A DNA stretch of 64,000 bases from Apoderus coryli (Eukaryota; Arthropoda; Insecta; Coleoptera; Attelabidae). The first letter of the stretch is position 1. Every line of letters begins with the position of its first letter. The stretch is taken from positions 34,425,715 to 34,489,714 of the forward strand of contig OU452200.1 of NCBI GenBank assembly GCA_911728435.2, in the 5' to 3' direction. The translations under genes were made by a program, and so were the position numbers. Below the pieces are notes generated by a model. It saw only the letters and a program-made list of their open reading frames with translations, was not told where the DNA came from and searched no databases. Below, piece after piece: positions 12,334 through 24,035 of this stretch.

Positions 12334-14357
12334 CAGGGTGTCAAAGTTTTTTTCAATAAACCTTTTTTATCAATATCTCAAAGACAGCTTAACCGATTTT
12401 CTTGGAATACGCTGGTGATGTAAGCTTAATAAGACGCTCAGTTAGCACTAATTAAATGTTAATTATGACTTTCAGTGGCGCCCCGGGGGACAGTGTCACG
12501 AATAAAAATGAGAAAAAAATGTACGCTACTGACTTTTTTGAAAATTTTATATATTTTTTTAGAAAGCTCAGTTAAAAATACAACTTTTTTCTCACTTAAT
12601 ATTTTTTCGTATCTTTCTCCGTTTTCGAGAAAAAAAATATTAAAAACTTTATTAAAAGGTTCATTATTATTAGAAAGAAAAACAAGGAGGCTTTTTTACA
12701 AATAATTTATTATTAATAGTGGAGCAAATGCTCAAAGTGTTCACCATGCATTTCGATGCATTTTCTGCATCTGTCCAGCCAGGATTCGCGCACCCGAGCA
12801 AACACGCCTGGATCGTTCGCGATAAATTCCGCTGCCACCACAACTCTAGCAACTAGGTCCTCCATTGTCGGCACAGGAGTTGTATAGATCAACCGTTCCA
12901 TTTCGCCCCAAAGAACAAAGTCCTGGGGGGCCAAGTTCGGCGACCTTGCTGGCCAAGGGACAGGACCACCTGTTGTTGTAGGTTTGGTCGAGGTAACCTC
13001 TCTCGGTGTGCGCAAAATACGCTGGACAACCATCGTGTTGGAACCAGGCCTCTTTACGCAACTGGAAGGGTACATCTTGCAGCAGCTCGGGCAGAATATC
13101 TCGCAAAAAAACTAGATAGCTATTCCCGTTGAGGTGATCACATAGAATGTACGGCCCAATCAAATGGTCGCTCAGAAAACCTGCCCAAACATTAACACCA
13201 AACTTCTGCTGATATCCTCTGATGTGCGTAGCATGGGGATTTTGTTCGCTCCACTCATGGTTATTACGAGGATTGAATGTCCCCTCGCGCGAAAATCTTT
13301 TTTCATCGCTCGTGAAGATTATACTTAAAAAATCAGCGTTCTCATCCGCTTGACCGAGCAACCACTCGCAGAACTAGAGCCGCCGAGGAGCGTCGCCAGG
13401 CAGTAGATGCTGCACCATTTGAAGTTTAAATGGATGCAGATCATGGATTTTCAATACTCGATGGACAGTATTTTTGCTGCAATCAAGTCGCGACGCAATC
13501 TGACGAGTGCTAGTGTTGGGCTCATTCTGAATGCGTGCCATGACTTCATCCTCAACGGCATCTCTGATCGGACACTGCCTTGCAAATTCTCGAATAGGCT
13601 GCAAAGATAACAAAGCCTCTTAGATTGGCTGCAAAACAGAAACACGCAAGAAAAAAACACAGAAAGTTGCCATTTCTGCAATACTTACCACGAATGAGCT
13701 GGTCTCCCGTAGAATTTTATTAATTTTGACAAAAATCTTATAGTTTGGCAATTCACGATTTGGGAACCGCTGCCCGTACAACCGTTGTGATAACAAAGAA
13801 TTACCGCGCACTTCCCCATACAATAGATGCTCGGCTAATTCAAAACGATTAATTTTTGCAAGTAGTGTAACGTTTGAAGATAATTAAGTACTTATAAACT
13901 GACACTTTTACTAAAGTTTGACATGTTTATGTTGTTACCATGACAACATTGTTTTGTTTTAGATTTTTACTATTAATAATAAATTATTTGGAAAAAAGCC
14001 TCCTTGTTTTTCTTTCTAATAATAATGAACCTTTTAATAAAGTTTTTAATAAAAAAAATTTCTCGAAAACGGACAGAGATACAAAAAAATATCAAGTGAC
14101 AAAAAAGTTGTATTTTTAACTGAGCTTTCTAAAAAAATATAAAATTTTCAAAAAAAGTCAGTAGCGTACATTTTTTTGTCATTTTTATTCGTGACACTGT
14201 CTCCCGGGGCGCCACTGGAAATCATAATTAACATTTAATTAGTGCTAACTGAGCGTCTTATTAAGCTTACATCACCAGCGTGTTTCAAGAAAATCGGTTA
14301 AGCTGTCTTTGAGATATTGATAAAAAAAGGTTTTTTGAAAAAAACTTTGACACCCTG
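12334..14357 (-). mobile_element. 2.0-kb mariner-like element with long TIRs
   Basis: Flanked by TA on both sides, with tips CAGGGTGTCAAAG and CTTTGACACCCTG. The inverted repeats are far longer than mariner tips: 12334-12720 pairs with 13969-14357 (about 388 bp each). The non-repeated middle (12721-13968) holds a minus-strand transposase. TA duplication, the CAGGGTG tip and the DDxD-type transposase place it in the Tc1/mariner superfamily. Confidence 0.9.
12713..13862 (-). pseudogene. Mariner-like transposase (DDxD type), disabled
   Basis: Read right to left: N-terminal YGEVRGNSLLSQRLYGQRFPNR block (13730-13862); a possible intron with GTAAGT at 13688 and CAG at 13599; a second helix-turn-helix block ending NTVHRVLKIHDLHPFK (13374-13610); first catalytic Asp in FTSDEKRFSREG; EWSEQNPHA; second Asp in WFQHDGCPAYF; third acidic residue as Asp in RSPNLAPQDFVLWG. 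About 36 residues separate the last two acidic residues after allowing for a frameshift near 12960. There is an in-frame stop near 13375. The copy is degenerate but nearly full length. Confidence 0.85.
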
Positions 14358-14428
14358 TATTTTGAAAACCATGCACTTCCGGACATCAGTCTCTTATCTC
14401 AAACTGCTTGTCTATGGTTCCTCAATAT

Positions 14429-15169
14429 GCCCCAGAAGTTTTTTCCAATTGAGAGGTATATCATCAATTAACGCTAGATGTCGCCAAAGACTTAGAACAA
14501 TAATTGTAGCAAGGAACGCATCAGTGCAAGACAAATAAACCGTGATTGTACAAAGTTTAAATAACAATAGTATTGTAATAGTTTTCAACACAAGCTTTGC
14601 TAAAAATCGATGACCTAATTCGTTATTATGAGACCTGCAGTATAATTAAAAATATTTTTTTCACGATAATAGTATGCAAATTGTAATCCGTATTTTTTCC
14701 TTCAAAATAAAATAAAATTATACCACAACTAACTACAAGTACCTATACGAAATATATAATTGCAAAATAGTTAATTTCCTTAAAAGAAGAATGAAACTAT
14801 AAATTGCTTCTGTATTTTGTAACTAAGTATGTAGAAATGCTGTTGGCTGTTGGGTTCATATATCCACTATAATAAACAACTGTACAAGAATACAGGACAG
14901 TATAAATTTACATTCTCTGAATTTTAAATGCATTCCAGTGCATTGTTTAACACAACTATTCCTAGTATTTTGAAGTAGCAAATTTAAATCTAGTTTTAGA
15001 TATTAGATTATATTAACATCCACCCGACATGTGTTACAAGGTTGTTTGCAAAAGTTCTTGGAAGTAATATTAAATAGAATGTTTGGATGTGCTTTTTTGT
15101 TTGTTTTTGCAGTTAGCAACAGAATGTTTGACATAGAAAATATAATAATAATGTTGTGAACCCTAAGAT
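14429..15169. other. No gene recognised
   Basis: AT-rich spacer with no clear coding or repeat signal. Confidence 0.35.
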
Positions 15170-15910
15170 GTCTAAACAGACCGATCCTAGGGCCACAGAA
15201 CTTGTCATAATATCCTCCACAGAGCCTCACGGTTAACGGAGTCGAACCTCTTGACAAGGTCTATAAAACCCATGTATAGAGGACGATTTTCTTCCCGTAA
15301 TTTTTCCTGTATTTGCCTGGCACTAAATAACATGTCCGCTGTACCCCTGTTGGGACTACAACCACATTATGTTTCCGGGAAGCACCCTTCCCAGAGTGGA
15401 AGAAGACGATTGGTAAAAATTATTGCAAGAACCTTTCCGGCGATGGAGCGGAGAGATACCACGACTAGCGTTCTTCAATATCATCCGCATATTCTTCCGG
15501 GAGCTTGCAGGTGTTGTTGGAAACTTCATCTCGGTCACGAGCGCGAACTATTACGTAGTCTATCAAATGCCAATGCGTAGACGTTGGATCTTGCCATATC
15601 GTCTTAAACTTGTCTTATTCTCTAGAAAATGTGTTTGTAAGATCTTGTTCTGCGCATTTGGTTAGCAGCCATAGACCTGCTTTGCCGATGGTATTAAGCC
15701 AAAGAGAAGAGTCTCGATCAACTTGCCCCCTAGCAGGACAATCTTGTCGGAGTCAGGAATGTCGGTCAGGACTCTATCAAGCTGGCAACCCCCATATGAA
15801 GTGGCAACGTCGCATTAGCGCAAATCTTTGATGTTGATTCCTCTTTAGTTATTTGGCGGTGTTCTTGGCTGGCGCATACGCGCTTATAATTGTGGCTCGC
15901 CTATTACGAG
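15170..15910 (-). pseudogene. RTE-clade retrotransposon fragment (EN and RT)
   Basis: The minus strand encodes, from 15840 leftwards, endonuclease pieces (DRVLTDIPDSDKIVLLG, then HWHLIDYVIVRARDRDEV near 15545-15600) followed by RT pieces (a region ending GRVLPGNIMW, then GFIDLVKRFDSVNREALW at about 15215-15270). These match the endonuclease-RT proteins of RTE elements. Reading frames shift repeatedly and the end of EN plus the start of RT are partly deleted. An old copy. Confidence 0.75.
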
Positions 15911-15947
15911 TAGAAATCAATTTTTCTAATAGTGACGGTGCTTTATA

Positions 15948-16080
15948 ATAATAATAATAATAAAGGCCTTTATTTTTTTTTTAATTGGGCAAGTTTCAGT
16001 TCAATTTTAGTCTACTGACCAAAATTGTCTGTGCAGCTAACCCAATTTCCATAACAAATACAATACAATAACATACAGAA
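15948..16080 (-). repeat. 3' end of a truncated non-LTR element
   Basis: A (TAA)n tract at 15948-15962 abuts AAAGGCCTTTATT; this looks like the 3' tail plus 3' UTR (minus orientation) of a strongly 5'-truncated non-LTR element. No coding sequence remains. Confidence 0.5.
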
Positions 16081-16756
16081 TATATAGATATAGATATAGA
16101 TAGATATAGATATATTTATTCACCATCTTATGTTACATAACATGTATAGTACGTCAAAAAATAACAAAAATTAATCAAAGTTACAGCAACAAAGAAAGGC
16201 TTACAAACAAATTAAAATAGCACCAACATAAAACAAACTAAAATCTACAAAAATCTTACAATATCGCTTCTGAAATAGTCCTCAAAGGTATAAAAAGCTT
16301 GAGATATCAAAAATGTTTTAATACTTTTGTTAAACTGGACTTCACCAAGGTTCTTTATGTGAGACGGCAGCTTATTATAAAATTTAACACAATAATAGTC
16401 AGAACCTTTCCTAGTCCTCAATAGGCGGTGAAATTCAGGCAATATGTCATTGCGATTTCGTGTACCATAATTATGCATATCAGAGTGAAGAGTGAAATGC
16501 GAGGCATTGGTTCGAATGTAGCCAAGACAGTTTAAGATGTACAAGGAAGGCAAAGTAAGTAGTCCGTGTTCAACAAAATACTTTTTACAGCAGTCACGCC
16601 AACCGAGCCCCAACATTGTACGTAAACATCTCCTCTGTAGCTTGAAGATTTTCATTGCATGGGAACTATGTCCCCAGTTCCAAATACCATACGACATACG
16701 GGAAACAAAATAACCATGATATACCGTCAACAGACTGGCGATTGAAATATAGTATA
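16081..16756 (-). pseudogene. Non-LTR retrotransposon 3' portion
   Basis: A 161-codon minus frame (16245-16730) is the C-terminal part of an RT ORF: VYHGYFVSRMSYGIWNWG, a Cys-rich segment, then YGTRNRNDILPEFHRLL and VKFYNKLPSHIKNL, typical of the region after the RT thumb in CR1/Jockey-like elements. The 3' end is an (ATAGAT)n tract at 16081-16115. Upstream the reading frame continues to the TA at 16755, where the nested mariner composite begins, and no continuation is visible past 19387. Confidence 0.8.
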
Positions 16757-19384
16757 CAGGGTGTCCTACGGTGGCAACCCATTAGATTATTTCAGAAACT
16801 ACTTCGAATTGAATTTTGAAAATTTCAGTGTCTATATTGTCAAATATACTCTACTCAAATAATATAATAGCAACGGCGTAGCACTTCCGGTTATACCGGA
16901 AGTTGATGGCAACTTTGTTATTTTAAATGGAACACTCTATATATTATTACATTTTTGGATTCTAAATAAGATTTCAGACATATTTCATGTATCATATCCT
17001 ATACCTAACGTCAGTCGTTTTTGACTTATATCAAGATTTATGTCAAAATTGACAGTTTAGAGCTCCATAAGAATTACGTTTTTTCCGTGTAAATCAGTAT
17101 TTAATAATTATTTTGCAGGTATTTTCTTATCAGGTGGGATCTTTTTTTTCGAATTGACAAGATATTTTCTGATTAATTTATACAGGGAGCTCAAAAAATT
17201 ATATTGAAAACGGTTCAAGAAAAACAGTTGAAAGTCAATTTTTTCAAATGGAATGGGTATATTATTATTATTTTAACTTCCTTAGCATTAAAAAATAATG
17301 CAATTTTGTAATAGGTTATCATTTTCTAAAATGCATAGTTTTCGAAATATCGTCATTTTAAATTTTTCTGCAGCGCCTACCGTTGTGTCTCTGGAAGCTA
17401 GCTAATTAATTTAGTTAGCCATGAAAATAATGACATTTCTCTGAATTAGCATAAACGTCAAACTAAATATGAAATTAGTTGTTGCTATCCAACCAGTCGT
17501 TATTTATCAATATTTGTGACCATTATATTTTACAATAACTATTACAAAATGGAAAATATTTATTCATATACTGATATTGTAAATGTATTATTAATCCATG
17601 GAGAATGTAACAAAGTGATTAATAGAACCTGTAGAGTATTTAACGAGAGAAACCCGCATTTGCCAACAATGACTAGAGAAAAATTAAGAAGAATTTTGAG
17701 AAATCAAATACGGTGGGGGCAGTGTCATGCAAATCGAGTACTACAAAAACTTGTAACTACAAATGAGGATATTGTGGTAAATGTTTTGGCATATTTTAAT
17801 ACATATCCTGAATCATCAGTGCGTGCTGCTGAACAAGATCTAGGAATTTCAAAAAATATTAAAAAGTAGTGGTTTACATAAATTTACATTCAAATATCTT
17901 TGTGCTCTGGAAGCAGGTGATGCCGAAGGACGTGTACGGTTCTGCGAAACCATTTTAATACGAACGCAAGAAGATCCTGGGTTTCTGCAAAAAGTGATTT
18001 GGACAGATGAGTCGAAATTTTCGAGAGATGGAATCGTTAATAGACAAAATAGTCATTTTTGGGCTTCTGAGAATCCGCACGCTATTCGTGAACGAAATTT
18101 TCAAAATAAAATTAGTGTGAACGTTTTTTGTATGGTGAAAGACACACATGTTGAATATTTTATTTACGAGCATAATTTAAATACGGAAGGTTATCTTTAT
18201 ATTTTGCAAAATGTTGTGGCGCAGACGTTTAGGGCCTTGGGATTGGCCAGTGAGATCTCCAGATCTATCACCGCTGGATTTTTATGTTTGGGGTGCAATT
18301 AAACAAAAGGTGTGTTCCACCCCAATTAATTCAAAAGAAGAATTAGTAGGACTCATCCGAACTTCATTCGAAGCCTTACCTGGAGTCCAAATTGCACGAG
18401 CTGTCACCAGTGAATTTATTGAACGGGTAAATAAGTGTTAAAGACTAAATGGGGGTCATATCGAAGAATTAAATTAGCTTTGTTATCGTTAGTTGATTAA
18501 CTTTTTTTAGTTGAAAATTTATTTAGTTTAATCTTCTGTTCATTTCTGCTGTATTATTTTAAATTTTAGTCTTCCAAATAGGGGTTTCTCTCGTTAAATA
18601 CTCTACAGGTGATATTAATCACTTTCTCCATGAATTAATAATAAATTTATAATATCAATAAGTATTTTTCATTTTTAGTAATTTGACGTTTAGTTTGACG
18701 TTAAAATGACAATAATTTCATGGCTAACTAAATTAATTAGCTAGCTTCCCGAGAGACAACGGTAGGCGCTGCAGAAAAATTTAAAATGACGATATTTCGA
18801 ACACTATGCATTTTAGAAAATGATAACCTATTACAAAATTGCATTATTTTTTAATGCTAAGAAAGATAAAATAATAATAATATACCCATCCCATTTGAAA
18901 AAATTGACTTTCAACTGTTTTTCTTGAACCGTTTTCAATATAATTTTTGACCACCCTGTATAAACTAGTCAGAAAATGTCTTCGCAATTCGAAAAAGAAG
19001 ATCACACCTGATAAGAAAATACCTGCAAAATAATTATTAAATACTGATTTACAAGGAAAAAACGGAATTCTTATGGAGCTCTAAACTGTCAATTTTGACA
19101 TAAATCCTGATATAAGTCAAAAACGACTGACGTTAGGTATAGGACATGATACATGAAAAATGTCTGAAATCTTATTTAGAATCCAAAAATGTAAGAATAT
19201 ATAGGGTGTTCCATTTAAAATAACAAAGTTGCTATCAACTTCCGGTATAACCGGAAGTGCTATGCCGTTGCTATTATATTATTTGAGTAGAGCATATTTG
19301 ACAATATAGACCCTGAAATTTTCAAAATTCAATTCGAAGTAGTTTCTGAAATAATCTAATGGGTTGCCACCGTAGGACACCCTG
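16757..19384 (+). mobile_element. Nested mariner composite, 2.6 kb (full copy)
   Basis: TA-flanked, with tips CAGGGTGTCCTACGG and CCGTAGGACACCCTG. The outer arms (16757-17180 and 18961-19384) are inverted copies, each 424 bp. They enclose TA and a second element, 17183-18958, with tips CAGGGAGCTCAAAAAATT and its partner ending GACCACCCTG. The transposase lies inside the inner element. The near-identity of the arms suggests recent activity or arm-to-arm conversion. A deleted relative is at 41008-42635. Confidence 0.92.
17516..18441 (+). pseudogene. Transposase of the inner mariner-like element
   Basis: Starts at or near the ATG in MENIYSYTD (about 17549). Blocks in order: helix-turn-helix region with FNERNPHLPTMTREKLRRI; a stop/frameshift near 17866; then KVIWTDESKFSRDGIVN with the first Asp, HFWASENPHAIRERNFQNK, NTEGYLYILQNVV, and RSPDLSPLDFYVWGAIK with the third acidic residue as Asp, ending VTSEFIERVNKC. 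Between YILQNVV and the SPDLSP block (18210-18235) the segment with the second catalytic Asp (HDGAPPH-type) is deleted, so the protein cannot be catalytic. The codons around the start are repeated in inverted orientation at 18555-18650 because the inner TIR reaches into the gene. Confidence 0.88.
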
Positions 19385-19429
19385 TATAGTAAATACAGTA
19401 TAATACCAATATATAGAACCAATTACAGT

Positions 19430-20300
19430 GTTACACCTTTTTCAAAAACTTAACTAATTTCACAAAAAAATGTTTTCAGTAACAAACAAACGATAATAAA
19501 AAAAGATGAACTAAAGAAAAAACACAGACAAAAAAATGAAGGAGAATACCTAATCATATAACAAAAATCATTTGCCTAGGAACATGCATGGGTCATTTTA
19601 ATTATCCCGCTTATTGAATGTATTTTAAGTGTTCGCCGTTTGCCTCGTTCGCGTTTTTTAAATTGAACCTTATTTAGGTTTCTAACTTCTGGTGGCAGTT
19701 CATTCATACATTTCGTAATAAAGTAGGAAAACGATCTCTTGAAGAATTCCGTAGAATGAGCAGGTGTAGTAAGAGTATGTTTATGTCGAATGTTTATATT
19801 GTGTATATCTGTTCGAAATCTTATATTTTGATATAAATAAGGAGGAGTCATCAGGTTAAGCATGGTGAGTATATGACGTCACAGTAGTTAGGATGTGAAA
19901 GGACCATTGCCTCGCACAATCTTGCTTTTAATTGTTGTGTAAGCACATGCCGGTGCTGAAATATTAGCTTTAAGTTCATGAGACCTATTTTTATGCACTT
20001 ATTTACATGGTTATCAAATCTATAATCTGAATCCAACAGCAGTCCCAGGTTTTTTAACCGTCGATTTAAACTCCAATGGGGATCCCTCAATACTGATCAT
20101 GTGTTGGTAATCCTGCAAAAAGCGAATTCTATCACTCTTCTTGCCGAACACCATGGCTGTGGACTTCTCAGGATTCAACCTCAGACAATGTTTTTTGGAG
20201 TAGTCACATAATGCACAAAGATCAGCATTAATTACAGAGATTGCCTGCAATGCATCCCTAAGTTGGAATGATAGACAAAGTTGCATGTCATCAGCATAGT
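19430..20300 (-). pseudogene. Non-LTR RT 3' half
   Basis: Three overlapping minus frames spell the RT palm/thumb: LCDYSKKHCLRLNPEKSTAM (the LNPxKT box), NLGLLLDSDYRFDNHV, LSHPNYCDVIYSPCL, then a C-terminus with KRSFSYFITKCMNELPPEV. Frameshifts separate them. The 5' part of the ORF, including the YADD box region, ends near 20300 at sequence that still resembles QLCLSFQ plus YADDMQL-type coding. An old 5'-truncated copy. Confidence 0.8.
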
Positions 20301-21035
20301 AGTGCTGATCACAGGAAATAAAAGCTGATGGTTATTTTGCCTGAAAATCATATTCAAATACCTTATAAGATTTGCTTACTAAGGTATGATAATACTTTAG
20401 CTTGAAGAGGATGAAGTATTCAGCTTTGTTTAAAAACTATCCAGTAACGGTAATGTTTGAAGAAAGCGTGCCATGAAAGTACACACATCGATTACATAGT
20501 CATCACTAGTACACTTATAATGCATACTTTTTGTTTATGTTAATTGCATTAGATTTAGATTAGAACTAAACATAATTGCATAGTAAATGGTAATTATTAG
20601 AAGTAGAAAATTTGAGTTAATCAGCATGGATACTATAATTAAATTACGATAATTTAAAAGCCCACAACATGATATTGCAATTTTAAGACCTGCATGATAC
20701 GAAAATTGATTTTAATCGAGCGTCAAATTTCACAAGTAGGTAAATATTTATCACGAATATGTTCTTTATATCTCTACCAGTTCACCCACTCGTTTGCCTA
20801 TATAAGTGAGATCGCACAATAAAAACTGTAACCTGAACTAAATTGCGTTAGAAAAAAATGATAATAAACAGATTTACGTGTATATCATAATACGAATCTG
20901 GTTATAAGTGTTAATATTAGGAACAAATCAAAATCAAGAGACCTGCACAATAAATCTCTTATTACTTTACATGTTTCTTCAGCTCAAAGCTGACATCAGT
21001 TAAACGCAGAGGAAATTTAAGAAAAAATGCTTTGA
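20301..21035. other. No gene recognised
   Basis: AT-rich, no coding or repeat signal noticed. Confidence 0.35.
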
Positions 21036-21260
21036 AATGATGTATCACTCGACCCCTACTGATATATGAAAATTTATCACAGTGCTTAAACGATTTCAAC
21101 CAAAATTTAATGGCTTCATCCTAGAACTGCCCCAAACTCATATACCAATTTAGCTACATACATACATCTCAGGGAACTTCAAAATAGTTATATCCGTCTT
21201 TATCTCAAATTTTTTTTCTAGCGCGTTCAAAATACTTCCCTGTGCGGGAAAGTAAAAATT
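21036..21260. repeat. Dispersed repeat of about 240 bp, copy 2
   Basis: Matches 5618-5880 along its length with scattered substitutions and small indels. It ends about 155 bases before the TIR composite at 21416. Confidence 0.7.
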
Positions 21261-21415
21261 ACAACAAGAAAATAAACAATTGAAAGTACAAAAGAAACAT
21301 ATTTATAGTTCAAGAAAATAGAGCACAAAAACGTCGAAAGATATTATTACCATCAGTGCTGGTGACATTGCAGTTCCCTGCTGCTGATATTGCAGGACCC
21401 AGTAGCGACGTTATA

Positions 21416-24033
21416 CAGGGTGTCCGGAAATGACGTGTACAACAGAATGATAATTTAGGTCAACTTATCTATATACACAATTGCGTGGTTTGGGCGTTAG
21501 AGTACTTTAAAACTGAATATTTTTCTACGTTTTTTCAAATAAATCGAAAAATATTTGATAGATTTGATTCATTTTTTAGATGCGCGTTTGCACCAATAAA
21601 CTACAGTTTTTTATTGAAGGAACTCCAATCTCTAAAATTACAGGGTGTTTAAAAGCATACTCACAATAAATTATCTACCCATATTTTTTGTAACCCTCGC
21701 ATAATCAATATCAGTTTTTTTCTGTAAATACTTCATTTTATTTAGAAACTATTTACTCTCTTACAAAATTTTTGTTTGTCAAACAGTTTCGGGACAAAAA
21801 AAATTTCTAAATCCCTACAAGCCTGCATCTACATGTAAGTCAAAACATTTGAAAAGATGGAAATCTACGCAGTGTTTGAACAGTTTTAACATCTTTAGGA
21901 ATTTAAGAGTCAGGATCAAACATAAGATAACTGCATATAACAATTACTTGGTGGAAGTTCAAAATTCATTGAAAACAGATCCAAAGAGGATCTGGAGCTA
22001 TGTACAGAATAAGAAGCGCAAATCCAGAAACCCGGGTGTCATCTATGGTACGGATAGTGCTGAATACTCAACACCCCAAGGCATAGTTAACGCTTTCGCG
22101 AAATACTTCAATAGCGTATATGTTGATGGTGCCCACCCTCAGGAGGTGCATCCTTCTTCTTCTTGCATATCGGTTGGTGAGCTTGATATCGATGATGTTC
22201 TCATGTCACTCAAACAATTAAAGCCCAAAATGACTTCGGGACCAGATGACTTCCCGGCTTTCATTTTACGAGATTGTGCGTCTGTTTTCGCCGTGCCACT
22301 GCAGACTCTGATGAATAGGTCTCTGAGATCCAATATATTCCAAAAGCTTGGAAAATTTCCCGTATTTGCCCAATCCATAAAACTGCTGAGAATGATCATG
22401 TTGAAAATTATAGACCCGTCTCGCTCCTGCCCAACTTCTCGAAAGTTTTTGAGGCGGCATTACACCGAAAAATATCTACTCAAATTAAGCATCAGATTGA
22501 TCCACAGCAGTACTGTTTTTTCCCAGGCCGCTCTACAGTAACCAACCTAACCTGTTTTATAGAGGATGTATTTCGTATTTCGTACCCTCGGGGTGTGCGG
22601 ATCGATGCGATTTATACAGATTTTTCGAAGGCTTTCGATAAGCTGGAGCATTCGCTTGTCCTACGGAAAATGTCGAGGTTGGGTTTTCATGAGGATCTTT
22701 TAACGTTTTTTGCCTCCTACTTGTCTGATCGACAACACTATGTCGAATACAATGGTCATAAATCGGAAACTTTCACACCCACCAGCCTCAGGGCAGCTGT
22801 TTGGCACCATTAATATTTTCAATTTTCATTAATGACATATCCCAGAAACTTACAAGCAACCATTTGATGTTTGCAGACGATCTGAAGTTGTATCGTGTTA
22901 TTCGAGACACTTCGGATTGCGTATTGTTGCAGCGCGACTTATCTAAGCTTGAAGATTGGTGTAACTATAATAAATTGCCTTTAAATATTTATAAATGTAA
23001 GTTTGTCATATTTTCGAAATCGCGAACTGTTCTTGAATATCATATCAGTGACACTGCGCTTGAGTGTTTGATGTTGTCAGGGATCTTGGAGTTTACGTCG
23101 ACACTGAATTATCATTTAATTATCATATTCAAAGTATTACCCGAGATGCACTACGCATGCTTGGCTTTTTGCTTCGTGTTACCAAAGATTTTAGTGATAT
23201 TAAATGTATAACTAATTTGTATTGTGCTCTGGTAAGATCTAAGCTTGAATACGCATTTATAATATGATCTCCCATTTACCAATCTCATGCAGGACACATT
23301 GAATACATACAGCGCAAATTCCTTAAATATTTAGCGTTTAAAATTGACGGTAGATTCCCATGTAGAGGATTCGATCATAGAGCACTGTTCGATCGCTTTC
23401 AAATGGTTTCGCTGGCTGCTAGCAGAGTGTATGCCGGACAACTCTTTCTGTTTAAGATTATACATAGCTTGGTGGACTAAACGCAAATCAGGTAAATGAC
23501 ATTACAATAATATATTCTTTTTGTATTTGTAATCATAACCACCTTTTTATAAATACTATGTGCTAAGTTACAATAATTATTACGTATTAATTCAGGCATG
23601 TAGGGATTTAGAATATATTTTTTTATCTCTAAACTGTTTGACAAAGCAAAATTTTGTAAGAGAGTAAATAGTTTCTAAATAAAATGAAATATTCACAGAA
23701 AAAAACTGGTATTGATTATACGAGGGTTACAAAAAATATGGGTAAATAATTTATTGTGATCAAGCTTTTAAACACCCTGTAATTCTAGAAATTGGAGTTT
23801 CTTCCATAAAAAAACTGTAGTTTATTGGTGCAAACGTGTATCTAAAGAATTAATAAAATCTATCAAATATTTTTCGAATTATTTGAAAAAACGTAAAAAA
23901 AATATTCACTTTTAAAGCCGTCTAAGCGCACATACCAAGCAATTTTGTATATATATGAGTTGACTTAAATCATAATATTTTCGGACATGCAATTTGTGCT
24001 ATTCCGTTGTACACGTCATTTCTGGACACCCTG
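21416..24033. mobile_element. Nested TIR composite containing non-LTR RT
   Basis: Outer tips TA-CAGGGTGTCCGGAAATG (21416) and its inverted partner ending at 24033; outer arms 21416-21638 and 23782-24033. The arms meet at TA and enclose a second TIR element, 21641-23779, with tips CAGGGTGTTTAAAAGC and GCTTTTAAACACCCTG. The inner inverted repeats run to about 21827 and back from about 23592. What lies between them is not a transposase but a plus-strand non-LTR RT copy. Confidence 0.9.
21849..23480 (+). pseudogene. Non-LTR RT inside the TIR composite
   Basis: Plus-strand frames in order: RIKHKITAYNNYLVEVQNSL and RIWSYVQNKKRKSR (region between EN and RT), KPKMTSGPDDFPAFILRDCA (the SGPDGIP box), IDAIYTDFSKAFDKLEHSL, a damaged GVPQGS box, then LMFADDLKLYRVI (FADD catalytic box), DLGVYVDTELSFNYHI and HIEYIQRKFLKYLAFK. 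There are several frameshifts, no endonuclease and no clear poly-A or TAAA tail. The insert is 5'-truncated and old, and occupies the position a mariner transposase would normally have. Confidence 0.88.
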
Positions 24034-24035
24034 TA

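Larger units (their letters stand above)
12260..14428. repeat. Outer palindrome arms around the next element
   Basis: Bases 12260-12331 (72 nt) are the inverted complement of 14360-14428 (69 nt), apart from a 3-base indel and a few changes. The arms meet exactly at the TA target duplication of the 12334-14357 element, so without that element they would form one continuous palindrome of about 143 bp with TA at its centre. See findings. Confidence 0.85.
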
